From an uncultured Treponema sp. (GTDB lineage: Bacteria; Spirochaetota; Spirochaetia; Treponematales; Treponemataceae), in assembly GCA_937923945.1 (NCBI GenBank), contig CALDWC010000040.1:1-5680 (forward strand): DNA of 5,680 nt, written 5' to 3'. Position numbers and translations under genes: made by a program. This document shows, piece by piece, positions 1-5,645 of this stretch; within the stretch, counting starts at the first letter, position 1, and each line of letters opens with the position of its first letter. The notes under the pieces are model-generated. The model was not told where the DNA came from. It did not search any database and saw only the letters and a program-made list of their open reading frames with translations.

Positions 1-12
1 ATATTTGCCGAG

Positions 13-40
13 AAATTTTAAAAATTTACCAAACTTTTGG
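13..40. repeat. Two small AT-rich palindromes
   Basis: AAATTTT-A-AAAATTT (13-27) is a perfect 7-bp dyad, and CCAAA-CT-TTTGG (29-40) a perfect 5-bp dyad immediately beside it. Both are short and AT-rich and could be chance on their own. They are listed because they continue the run of dyads across 1-248. Confidence 0.3.
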
Positions 41-56
41 ATGTCCTGATTAATTC

Positions 57-101
57 ACCCGAGAATTAAGGGCATCTTTTAAAAACTCGGGTTAGATTTT
101 T
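57..101 (+). repeat. Hairpin with T-run, possible plus-strand terminator
   Basis: ACCCGAG (57-63) and CTCGGGT (86-92) are a perfect 7-bp inverted repeat with a 22-nt loop. On the plus strand a five-T run follows at 97-101. The loop is long for a terminator. It might end a plus-strand gene lying left of the window, or belong to a repeat unit with the neighbouring palindrome. Confidence 0.35.
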
Positions 102-131
102 AGAGACTACTTTTCAGTGTCCACCTTTAAA

Positions 132-187
132 ATCGTTGTTTCGTAAATGTTCAGAGTCACTTACACTGAACATTAAGAAACAATGAT
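132..187. repeat. Long imperfect inverted repeat
   Basis: Arms at 132-154 and 166-187 are complementary apart from one G-T mismatch and one unpaired base. The paired blocks are ATCGTTGTTTC with GAAACAATGAT, then ATGTTCAG with CTGAACAT. The loop is 11 nt. No T-run follows on either strand, so it is not a standard terminator. The length and near-perfection suggest a dispersed palindromic element or a structured RNA end. Confidence 0.6.
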
Positions 188-206
188 GGAGATATTTTGC
201 TTTTGC

Positions 207-230
207 AAAAAACTTTACTTTGTAAAGTTT
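207..230 (-). terminator. Likely terminator of the EamA transporter gene
   Basis: On the minus strand, AAACTTTAC pairs perfectly with GTAAAGTTT (9 bp) over a 3-nt AAA loop, and the right arm runs into a six-T tract. It begins 38 nt after the transporter's TAA stop. The stem is AT-rich, so its strength is uncertain. Position and orientation are right for this gene. Confidence 0.5.
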
Positions 231-248
231 GCCGGTAAATGGCGGCAA
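229..248. repeat. GC-rich hairpin next to the transporter terminator
   Basis: TTGCCG and CGGCAA form a perfect 6-bp inverted repeat with an 8-nt loop, sharing two bases with the adjacent AT-rich terminator hairpin. Transcribed from the transporter gene, the two hairpins would follow each other directly, and this one could strengthen termination or protect the 3' end of the mRNA. Confidence 0.4.
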
Positions 249-267
249 GGCTTTAATCAGCGTTTCC

Positions 268-1200
268 TTAGTCGTCCGAGGTTTGTTCTGCCGCTTTTTG
301 TTTGGCTGTTTTCCGTTCGGAAATAAAAATGGAAGCAAAAATACAAATGCAGCCGATTATTAAATTAAGGGTGAGCCGCTCATCGGTAAAGATAATCGAA
401 AACGCAATACCGGCAACCGATTCAAGCGAAAACAATAATGCGGCTGTCGGTGCCGGCGTATGTTTTTGCCCGAACGTTTCCAAAAGCATACAAACGGCGG
501 TACACAAAACCGTTAAATAAAGGAGCGTCGAAACGGATTGCACATTCCAGACGGTTGCGCCGTTGTTTTCAAACAGCGCTGAAACAAGCGCGGCACAGAT
601 ACCTGCAACGGCAAACTGCGTAATCGTGATGAGAACGGCATCAAGATCTCGTATCAACTTCGGCAAAAGCACAATGTACACGGCAAATACGACACTACTC
701 AATAACGACAAGGCGTCTCCCGCACTCATACCGCCTAACTTTTCCGACATGAGATCTGGTAGTGAAATACAGAGAATGCCGGTCAAACAAATAATCGCAG
801 CAATAATATTATACCGGTTCGGCGTCGTTCGGGAAACGGCAGCATTGACAAAGGGCACCAACACACAATAGGTTGCAACCAAAAAAGCGCATCGCCCGGG
901 AAGTCCGCCGGCAGTCGTAATAGCCATTGATTGCAAGGAATAGCCTGCGAACATGATTACCCCTAAACGGAGACCGGTGATGAGGTGTTTTTTATTCAAC
1001 ATTTTCAGCTTTTTGAAAAAGATAACCGATAAAATAAATCCGGCACCCAAAAAGCGAATCGCCAATAAAAAATTCGGGCGAAAAAAGTCATTCGTACTAC
1101 TGACGGCAACAAAGGTGCTTCCCCACAAAATCGCCGCACAAAGAAGTGCTGCACGAGCCATAATTTCAACATGGCTTAACTTGCGTTTTTTTTCTTGCAT
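268..1200 (-). CDS. EamA/DMT-superfamily transporter
   Basis: A 310-residue integral membrane protein, predicted to sit in the cytoplasmic membrane with about ten hydrophobic segments (roughly residues 16-34, 43-63, 74-96, 104-123, 131-148, 160-180, 188-210, 222-243, 252-271, 276-295). The two halves look like tandem EamA domains. ILWGSTF at 24-30 matches the usual first-helix signature, and AALLFSLESVAG at 253-264 with a following DE pair (273-274) matches the family's SLEPV...GE signature. The N-terminus (KKRK) and the C-terminus (rich in K, Q, E, D) are charged and probably cytoplasmic. The usual family length is about 290-310, so the gene looks intact. Members export or import amino acids, nucleosides or other metabolites, and the substrate cannot be read from sequence. 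The ATG at 1200 has no Shine-Dalgarno. Met14 is the alternative start but has none either. The gene has its own promoter and lies 328 bp from hemB, so a functional link to the operon is not indicated. Confidence 0.9.
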   Translation of the reverse strand: MQEKKRKLSHVEIMARAALLCAAILWGSTFVAVSSTNDFFRPNFLLAIRFLGAGFILSVIFFKKLKMLNKKHLITGLRLGVIMFAGYSLQSMAITTAGGLPGRCAFLVATYCVLVPFVNAAVSRTTPNRYNIIAAIICLTGILCISLPDLMSEKLGGMSAGDALSLLSSVVFAVYIVLLPKLIRDLDAVLITITQFAVAGICAALVSALFENNGATVWNVQSVSTLLYLTVLCTAVCMLLETFGQKHTPAPTAALLFSLESVAGIAFSIIFTDERLTLNLIIGCICIFASIFISERKTAKQKAAEQTSDD

Positions 1201-1222
1201 ATTATTTATTCACTATATCATT

Positions 1223-1251
1223 ATTATATCGCATCGGGCAAATTATATCAA
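1223..1251 (-). promoter_or_regulatory. Sigma-70-type promoter for the EamA transporter gene
   Basis: On the minus strand, TTGATA (1251-1246, five of six consensus bases) is separated by exactly 17 bp from TATAAT (1228-1223, six of six). The expected transcription start is near 1216, giving a leader of only about 16 nt before the ATG at 1200. That leader is AU-rich and has no Shine-Dalgarno. The location and orientation fit the transporter gene only. Inferred from sequence match. Confidence 0.75.
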
Positions 1252-1528
1252 CTTGAATATTCCGGTAAGTTTTTATTTACTTGCCGCGCATAAATTCCGT
1301 GATAAGCAGCAAACATTAAAAGCTACTGCTTCCTGCCGATTCATAGTCTCAATATGAGCTACTTTTCCTTGTAGTACAGTCACTGAAGTATGCCCATTAT
1401 TTTGGCGTGAATGCCGCATCGCACATCGTCTACAACGCGGCACACTGTTCGTATTTACGGGTTACTTTCACAACTTTTACATTTTTATAAGAAACAGCGA
1501 CATTTTTACGTTATCCGAGCGTATCGTT
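1252..1528. other. Intergenic region between hemB and the transporter gene
   Basis: No gene is supported here: frames in both directions are short and unlike any protein I recognise. The region contains an 8-bp hairpin at 1263-1286 (CGGTAAGT paired with ACTTGCCG, one G-U, 8-nt loop), a 6-bp inverted repeat TGCCGC/GCGGCA at 1412-1442 with a 19-nt loop, and two copies of ACATTTTTA at 1479 and 1500. I could not find a convincing stem-plus-T-run terminator for the hem operon directly after hemB. Confidence 0.6.
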
Positions 1529-2497
1529 TTAATACCGACCTTCTTTGATCCATTTTGCCATTTGTTTAGCGTGGTAGGAAATAATTAATTTCGCTCCTGC
1601 CCGTTTTATGGCGATAAGGCTTTCGTAGATGACCGATTCATTTAAAAGCCCCGCTTTAACGGCGTTGAGTACCATGGAATATTCTCCCGATACATTGTAA
1701 GCAACGAACGGAATATTAAAAGTTTGACTCGCTTCCTTTAGAATATCCAAATAAGCAAGGGCAGGTTTTACGATGACAAAATCCGCATCTTCGTCTATGT
1801 CCAACTTGATTTCACGCATCGCCTCTTTGCCGTTATGAAAATCCATTTGATAGGATTTTCTGTCCCCGAATTGTGGCGCAGAGTGGGCAGCTTCCCGAAA
1901 CGGTCCGTAGTATGCTGAAGCGAATTTTGCAGAATACGCCATAATCGGGATGTTTTCAAAACCGCCTGCATCCAGTTCCCTGCGGATTCTTTTTACCCGA
2001 AAGTCCATCATATCGGACGGAGCGATAACATCAGCGCCGGCTTGGGCGTGAGACAGAGCGATTTTTGCCAAGTACTCAATAGTTTCATCATTGAGCACCT
2101 GCCCGCAATTGTCTACGATTCCGCAGTGACCGTGGTCGGTGTATTCACACATACACACATCCGTTATTACGACAATTTTATCGGTAAGCTCTTTTATCTT
2201 TCTAATACCCTTTTGGATAATTCCATGTTCTGCATAGGCTTCGGAACCGACCGCATCCTTGTGAGCCGGTATTCCAAAAAGGATAACCGCCTTAATCCCT
2301 AAGTCTACCAATTCCCTAATTTCATCACCAAGCATATCCGTTGAAAAGTGATACACTCCCGGCAGCGATGAAATTTCTTCTTTTATTCCTTGCCCTTCAA
2401 CTAAAAAAAGCGGGTAAATAAAATCGCGTACTTCAAGGCTCGTTTCCCTCATCATTTCCCTGATTAAAGGATTGTTTCTGGTTCTACGCATTCTCAT
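1529..2497 (-). CDS. hemB: Porphobilinogen synthase (5-aminolevulinate dehydratase)
   Basis: Cytosolic enzyme condensing two 5-aminolevulinate molecules into porphobilinogen, the common precursor of all tetrapyrroles. At 322 residues it is the standard bacterial length. The two Schiff-base lysines are visible: K191 in YSAKFASAYYGPFR and K244 in VKPALAYLD. The cysteine cluster C115, C117, C125 in DVCMCEYTDHGHCG is the zinc-binding version of the active-site metal loop, as opposed to the aspartate-rich magnesium version. R228-E229 correspond to the residues around the allosteric magnesium site of the E. coli type. VSGEY at 269-273 and ESLIAIKRAGA at 292-302 are also family hallmarks. The ATG at 2497 is preceded by GGAGG (2511-2507) with a 9-nt gap, both lying inside the end of cobA-hemD. 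Met3 is a possible but less likely start. It is the last gene of the operon. Confidence 0.97.
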   Translation of the reverse strand: MRMRRTRNNPLIREMMRETSLEVRDFIYPLFLVEGQGIKEEISSLPGVYHFSTDMLGDEIRELVDLGIKAVILFGIPAHKDAVGSEAYAEHGIIQKGIRKIKELTDKIVVITDVCMCEYTDHGHCGIVDNCGQVLNDETIEYLAKIALSHAQAGADVIAPSDMMDFRVKRIRRELDAGGFENIPIMAYSAKFASAYYGPFREAAHSAPQFGDRKSYQMDFHNGKEAMREIKLDIDEDADFVIVKPALAYLDILKEASQTFNIPFVAYNVSGEYSMVLNAVKAGLLNESVIYESLIAIKRAGAKLIISYHAKQMAKWIKEGRY

Positions 2498-3968
2498 TTT
2501 TCGTATCCTCCATTAAAAATTTTATTAACGAATCGATGCTTGCCTCTTCCGCCTGACCGTAGAGGTTTAAGCCGTGTTCTTTTATCGTTTTAGAAGTTAT
2601 ATCTCCGATGGATATGACCTTTGTTTTCTTGAGAGCATCTTTACCATAGAGCGTTATAAAATTTTCCACCGTCGACGACGCGGTGAAAAGCGCATAGTCG
2701 GCATCCTTAAAGTCCGCCTTTTTTTCAGGTAGCGTATTTTCATAAACCACAAAGGAATAAAGTTCGCCTGCATCCTTATAAGCTTGTAAAAGTTCAGGTC
2801 TGGTGAGGTTTGAGTGAGGCAAGAAAATTTTTTTCTCTTTACTCGGGTCAGCCTTAACGGCGTCAAGTAATGCTTCTCCGACAAATTTCACGGCTTCAAT
2901 ATCCGGTTTCAATCCGTAGGATTTTATGAGTTCGCCGGTCATTTTCCCGATGGAACAAATTTTTACGCCAGCCAAATCTCTTACATCGTATGTTTCTAAA
3001 AACTTTTTGAAAAATATTTCGCCGCCGTTTACCGAGTGGATTACCAGATGCGTGTATTTTTTTTTCTTAAAACCTTCGAGTGCCGCGATAAAATCCGCGC
3101 TTTCAAGTTCTTTTATCGCGATGCAGGGAGCTTCGATTACTTGGGCGCCTAAATTTTCTAACATTTCACATAAGGCTGAAGCTTGGGAGCTTGCCCTCGT
3201 TACGAGCACTTTTTTGGAAAATAACGGTAATTTTTCATAAAAATTGAGCCGGTCTCTCAGCTTTATCACGTCTCCAATGACGATGAGAGAAGGTGAGTCG
3301 AAATCTTTTCCTTGAATATCTTTAAAAATACTTTCTACCGTTGAAATATGGATTTTTTGATCCGGGTAGCCGCCGTGCATTATTACCGCTGCAGGTCTAT
3401 CCTTATCCATGCCGCCGGCGATCAGATCGGCGGTCAATCGGTCAAGGTTGGTAAGCCCCATATAAAACACCAAAGTTCCGTCCAGTTTTGCATATCGGGA
3501 AAAGTCGCTCTCTTTTTCGCGGCTTCTGTGTCCGGTGATAAAACTGACCGATGAGGCGACATCTCGAAAGGTGGCGGGAATTCCGCTATACATGAGAGCT
3601 AAAACACCGGCGGTAATTCCCGGAATAACTTCAAAGTCAACACCTCGTTCCGAAAGATAGGCGGCTTCTTCTCCGCCCCTGCCGAAAATATACGGGTCGC
3701 CTCCTTTCAGTCTCACGACCTTTTTCCCTTCTCCGGCTTTTTCTAAAATCAAGTTATTGATTTTCTCTTGGGGCAAGGAGTGCTTACCCGCCGTCTTGCC
3801 CGCATAATACAGTTCTTTTTTTCCGTAGTAAGGTTTCAATATATCTTCATTAAGAAGTTTGTCATAGATAATAACATCCGATTCATCTAAGGCTTTTTGC
3901 GCTTTAACGGTCAACATATCCTTAGGGCCGATACCGGCTCCCGTTATTTTAACGATTCCTCTGTTCAT
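2484..3968 (-). CDS. cobA-hemD: Fused uroporphyrinogen-III C-methyltransferase / uroporphyrinogen-III synthase
   Basis: A 494-residue bifunctional cytosolic protein. Residues 1-245 form the SAM-dependent methyltransferase (SUMT/CobA), which methylates uroporphyrinogen III at C2 and C7 to give precorrin-2. Visible motifs are the N-terminal GAGIGPKDMLT (10-20), VVRLKGGDPYIFGRGGEE (84-101), PGITAG (116-121), GIPATFRD (129-136), FITGH (143-147) and the closing IGDVIKLRDRLNFYE (231-245). Residues 252-494 form the uroporphyrinogen-III synthase (HemD), which closes hydroxymethylbilane with D-ring inversion; VLVTRASSQ (254-262) and FTASSTVENF (428-437) are its typical landmarks. This fusion is well known in Firmicutes and some other anaerobes. 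Where most SUMTs read GTTPRQ, this one reads GGYPDQ (199-204). The gene overlaps hemC by 20 bp and hemB by 14 bp. The ATG at 3968 follows GAGG (3978-3975) by 6 nt. Confidence 0.95.
   Translation of the reverse strand: MNRGIVKITGAGIGPKDMLTVKAQKALDESDVIIYDKLLNEDILKPYYGKKELYYAGKTAGKHSLPQEKINNLILEKAGEGKKVVRLKGGDPYIFGRGGEEAAYLSERGVDFEVIPGITAGVLALMYSGIPATFRDVASSVSFITGHRSREKESDFSRYAKLDGTLVFYMGLTNLDRLTADLIAGGMDKDRPAAVIMHGGYPDQKIHISTVESIFKDIQGKDFDSPSLIVIGDVIKLRDRLNFYEKLPLFSKKVLVTRASSQASALCEMLENLGAQVIEAPCIAIKELESADFIAALEGFKKKKYTHLVIHSVNGGEIFFKKFLETYDVRDLAGVKICSIGKMTGELIKSYGLKPDIEAVKFVGEALLDAVKADPSKEKKIFLPHSNLTRPELLQAYKDAGELYSFVVYENTLPEKKADFKDADYALFTASSTVENFITLYGKDALKKTKVISIGDITSKTIKEHGLNLYGQAEEASIDSLIKFLMEDTKNENA
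2507..2511 (-). promoter_or_regulatory. Ribosome binding site of hemB
   Basis: GGAGG on the minus strand, 9 nt before the ATG at 2497, lies within the last codons of cobA-hemD. It supports the first of two closely spaced ATGs and suggests re-initiation by ribosomes finishing cobA-hemD. Confidence 0.75.
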
Positions 3969-4851
3969 AAACCGCCTCTTTCAGTTGGTCAGCCAACTTT
4001 TTTGCCAAATCTACACGCTCATGTATGCCGCCTTCAATTTCCCGTTTCACGAGGAAATTTTTTTCCGCATCTCCAAAACAGGCGACTAACTTGCACGAAG
4101 CTCCGCTAAAGGAAGAATAAATTCCTATGGGGCTATGGCAATCTGCATCCAGTCGGATTTGGAACGCCCTTTCCGCATCATAGCGCAAACCGGTTTTTTC
4201 GTCCTCGAGGGCTTGCAGGTATTGTATCACTTCGCTGTCTTCCCGATATTGGAGCGCTAAAATCCCCTGACACGGTGAAGGAACCATAGCTTCCGGAGAA
4301 AAGGTGTAGGAGATTTTATCGGCATAACCTGCTCTCATAAGCCCAGCTTTGGCGAGAACGACTCCGTCTAAATTTTCTTCACGAATCTTTCCCATGCGGA
4401 TTTCAATATTTCCTCTGATGGGCTTGGTTTTTACATTTTTTACGAGCCGTTCCAGCTGCATCCTTCGTCTCACCGATCCGGTTCCTATTAAAAATCCTTC
4501 CATTTCTTCGAGGCGCGTTAGAGGTTTTTTTGCAACTAAAATATCCCGCGGGTCTTCTCCCTTCGGCGGTCGCGAAAATAAAAGTCCGTCAGGGGTTTTT
4601 CCCGGCATGTCTTTCATTGAGTGAACAGCCAAGTCGATTTCTCCGTCCAAAAGCGTCCGCTCAATTTCTTTGACAAAAACGCCCTTGTCGCCGATTTTAG
4701 AAACTTCCCTGTCGCGGATTTTATCTCCAAGGGTGCGGATTATTTGAATTTCTATTTTTAATTGAGGAAATCTTTTTTCCAAAAGGCTTTTTACCTGTTC
4801 CGTTTGGATCAAGGCTAAATTTGAGCCGCGCGATCCGATGGTTATTCGCAC
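3949..4851 (-). CDS. hemC: Hydroxymethylbilane synthase (porphobilinogen deaminase)
   Basis: Cytosolic enzyme that polymerises four porphobilinogens head-to-tail into the linear tetrapyrrole hydroxymethylbilane, which the HemD domain encoded next door then cyclises. At 300 residues it is about the normal length. The dipyrromethane-cofactor cysteine is C238 in RLDADCHSPIG. The catalytic aspartate is D81 in AVHSMKDMP. The arginines that hold substrate carboxylates are seen at R8, in GTGSVRRR (123-130) and in IRGNIEIR (145-152). PSPCQG at 191-196 corresponds to the conserved P-GQG segment of domain 2. The start codon is GTG at 4851, supported by GGAG (4862-4859) 7 nt upstream and by the good N-terminal match (RITIGSRGS). 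It overlaps the end of sirC by 10 bp, so translation is probably coupled. No defects are seen. Confidence 0.97.
   Translation of the reverse strand: MRITIGSRGSNLALIQTEQVKSLLEKRFPQLKIEIQIIRTLGDKIRDREVSKIGDKGVFVKEIERTLLDGEIDLAVHSMKDMPGKTPDGLLFSRPPKGEDPRDILVAKKPLTRLEEMEGFLIGTGSVRRRMQLERLVKNVKTKPIRGNIEIRMGKIREENLDGVVLAKAGLMRAGYADKISYTFSPEAMVPSPCQGILALQYREDSEVIQYLQALEDEKTGLRYDAERAFQIRLDADCHSPIGIYSSFSGASCKLVACFGDAEKNFLVKREIEGGIHERVDLAKKLADQLKEAVYEQRNR
3970..3978 (-). promoter_or_regulatory. Ribosome binding site of cobA-hemD
   Basis: GAGGCGGTT on the minus strand, inside the end of hemC, with GAGG 6 nt from the ATG at 3968. It supports this start codon and the 20-bp overlap with hemC. Confidence 0.6.
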
Positions 4852-5438
4852 TGTTTTGCTCCGTACATTTTTATTTCCTCCAAAGGTTTTTTATAAAGGT
4901 CTTGTATACGCTTCCCGATATCCTTGACTCCCTTAGCTTTTAAATTCTGTCTGATTTTATGTAATTCGACCGTTTTTTCTCGGTCGATATTTTCTAAAAG
5001 CAATTCTATTTGCTCGGATAAAAGGTGTAATAGCGCCGGATTTTTTCCTCCGGTAGAAAGGCTGACCGTCAATTCATTTTTCGTGACAAGCTTATGCATG
5101 ATAAAGTCCGATCGTTCCGCGTCGGAAGCATTTAAAAACGGAATGCCCGCCGCTTTTGCTTTATCTTCCAGGATTTTATTTACCGTCCGATTCGAGGTTG
5201 CTATCAGTATATAGCTATATGCTCCGAAAGAAAAATTATCATCGACCTCTTTCAACGTAAAACTCAGCCGCGGATTATTTTCAAGGGTTTTAAAATCATC
5301 AATAAAATCCATAGACACCAAGTCGATGGTAAATTCCGTGTCCAAAAGAGTTTTTACTTTCCGATAGGCAACGCGACCTCCGCCGACAATCAGAATCTTT
5401 TTATTTCTCGTATCAATACTCACCGGTAGGTATCTCAA
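4842..5438 (-). CDS. sirC: Precorrin-2 dehydrogenase (SirC/Met8/CysG N-terminal family)
   Basis: A 198-residue cytosolic NAD-dependent enzyme oxidising precorrin-2 to sirohydrochlorin, the branch compound for siroheme and anaerobic cobalamin. The N-terminal Rossmann domain has VGGGRVAYRK (18-27) and the second nucleotide-contacting element ATSNRTVN (80-87). N103 and D106 in NASDAERSDF match the Asn and catalytic Asp of the CysG/Met8 family, and S126/S128 in VSLSTGGKNPA match the conserved serine loop. The helical C-terminus (about 135-198) is short, as in stand-alone SirC. Some relatives also insert iron or cobalt into sirohydrochlorin; sequence alone does not settle that here. The start codon is TTG: an in-frame TGA lies two codons upstream, so nothing earlier is possible, and the next candidate (GTG at codon 6) would cut into the first strand. 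GAGG at 5452-5449 lies 10 nt before the TTG. It is the first gene of the operon. Confidence 0.93.
   Translation of the reverse strand: MRYLPVSIDTRNKKILIVGGGRVAYRKVKTLLDTEFTIDLVSMDFIDDFKTLENNPRLSFTLKEVDDNFSFGAYSYILIATSNRTVNKILEDKAKAAGIPFLNASDAERSDFIMHKLVTKNELTVSLSTGGKNPALLHLLSEQIELLLENIDREKTVELHKIRQNLKAKGVKDIGKRIQDLYKKPLEEIKMYGAKQCE
4859..4862 (-). promoter_or_regulatory. Ribosome binding site of hemC
   Basis: GGAG on the minus strand, 7 nt before the GTG at 4851, sits inside the end of sirC. It decides the choice of a GTG start for hemC. Confidence 0.65.
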
Positions 5439-5443
5439 AAGTC

Positions 5444-5452
5444 AACCGCCTC
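5444..5452 (-). promoter_or_regulatory. Ribosome binding site of sirC
   Basis: GAGGCGGTT on the minus strand, with its GAGG core 10 nt before the TTG start. The identical nine bases occur before cobA-hemD (3978-3970), where GAGG is 6 nt from the ATG. The spacing before sirC is longer than optimal, which together with TTG suggests modest translation. Confidence 0.5.
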
Positions 5453-5480
5453 GTTCCATTCCCGTTCAAAACAAATTTTT

Positions 5481-5501
5481 TAGTTTTAGAATAAAAAACT
5501 A
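5481..5501. repeat. AT-rich inverted repeat in the operon leader
   Basis: TAGTTTT and AAAACTA form a perfect 7-bp inverted repeat around a 7-nt loop, between the candidate transcription start and the sirC ribosome binding site. It is not followed by a T-run in either direction, so it is not a standard terminator. Confidence 0.35.
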
Positions 5502-5503
5502 GT

Positions 5504-5516
5504 CGGTAGTATACCG
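5504..5516. promoter_or_regulatory. Small dyad over the candidate -10 of the hem operon
   Basis: CGGTA-GTA-TACCG is a perfect 5-bp inverted repeat with a 3-nt centre. It overlaps the candidate -10 box and could be an operator half-site pair, or could be chance. No matching regulator is encoded in the window. Confidence 0.25.
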
Positions 5517-5536
5517 CACTGCGAGAAAAAATTCCA
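5508..5536 (-). promoter_or_regulatory. Candidate promoter of the sirC-hemC-cobA/hemD-hemB operon
   Basis: On the minus strand, TATACT (5513-5508, five of six -10 consensus bases) lies 17 bp downstream of TGGAAT (5536-5531, only three of six -35 bases). It would start transcription near 5501, giving a leader of about 63 nt before sirC. The weak -35 would fit an activated or regulated promoter, but this is a guess. A 13-bp dyad overlaps the -10. Confidence 0.35.
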
Positions 5537-5573
5537 GCAGGCGCATTGCCTCACGTTAAATCTATCTCGAAAT

Positions 5574-5603
5574 AAAAACGGTTCATCAGCGACAAGCCGA
5601 TGA
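5574..5603 (-). terminator. Terminator-like hairpin upstream of the hem operon
   Basis: On the minus strand, TCATCGGC pairs with GCTGATGA (8 bp, one G-U) across a 5-nt loop, followed four bases later by five T. The pairing is better in minus-strand RNA (G-U) than in plus-strand RNA (A-C mismatch). It may end a minus-strand gene lying beyond the right edge, which would isolate the operon from upstream transcription. Confidence 0.4.
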
Positions 5604-5605
5604 GC

Positions 5606-5629
5606 AAAAAAAATAGCTCTCTGCAGCTA
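5606..5629 (-). terminator. Second terminator-like element: short stem and eight T
   Basis: On the minus strand, TAGCT and AGCTA form a 5-bp stem with a 6-nt loop directly followed by eight T. The stem is short, so it would be weak alone. With the hairpin at 5574-5603 it may form a tandem terminator for an upstream gene not seen here. Confidence 0.3.
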
Positions 5630-5645
5630 AACGAGCGAAGCGGAT

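Noticed and set aside
114..338. Minus-strand open frame of 74 codons overlapping the transporter's 3' end
   Set aside because: It is out of frame with the transporter gene and then reads through the inverted repeats. Its composition looks like translated repeat DNA rather than a protein. It may still appear annotated as a hypothetical protein where the repeat recurs.
953..1357. Plus-strand open frame of 134 codons reaching from inside the transporter gene into the intergenic region
   Set aside because: It is mostly antisense to a convincing membrane-protein gene, has no recognisable domain or ribosome binding site, and runs over the transporter's promoter.
1440..1528. Intrinsic terminator directly after hemB
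   Set aside because: No GC-rich stem followed by a T-run was found on the minus strand here. The operon may end by another mechanism or run on towards the transporter gene.
2484..3968. Artificial fusion of cobA and hemD by sequencing error
   Set aside because: The frame is continuous, with a normal short linker (about residues 246-251), and the same fusion is well known in other bacteria.
4349..4624. Plus-strand open frame inside hemC
   Set aside because: It is a shadow of hemC codons on the opposite strand, with no independent evidence.
4924..5214. Plus-strand open frame inside sirC
   Set aside because: It is a shadow of sirC with no homology or ribosome binding site that I can recognise.
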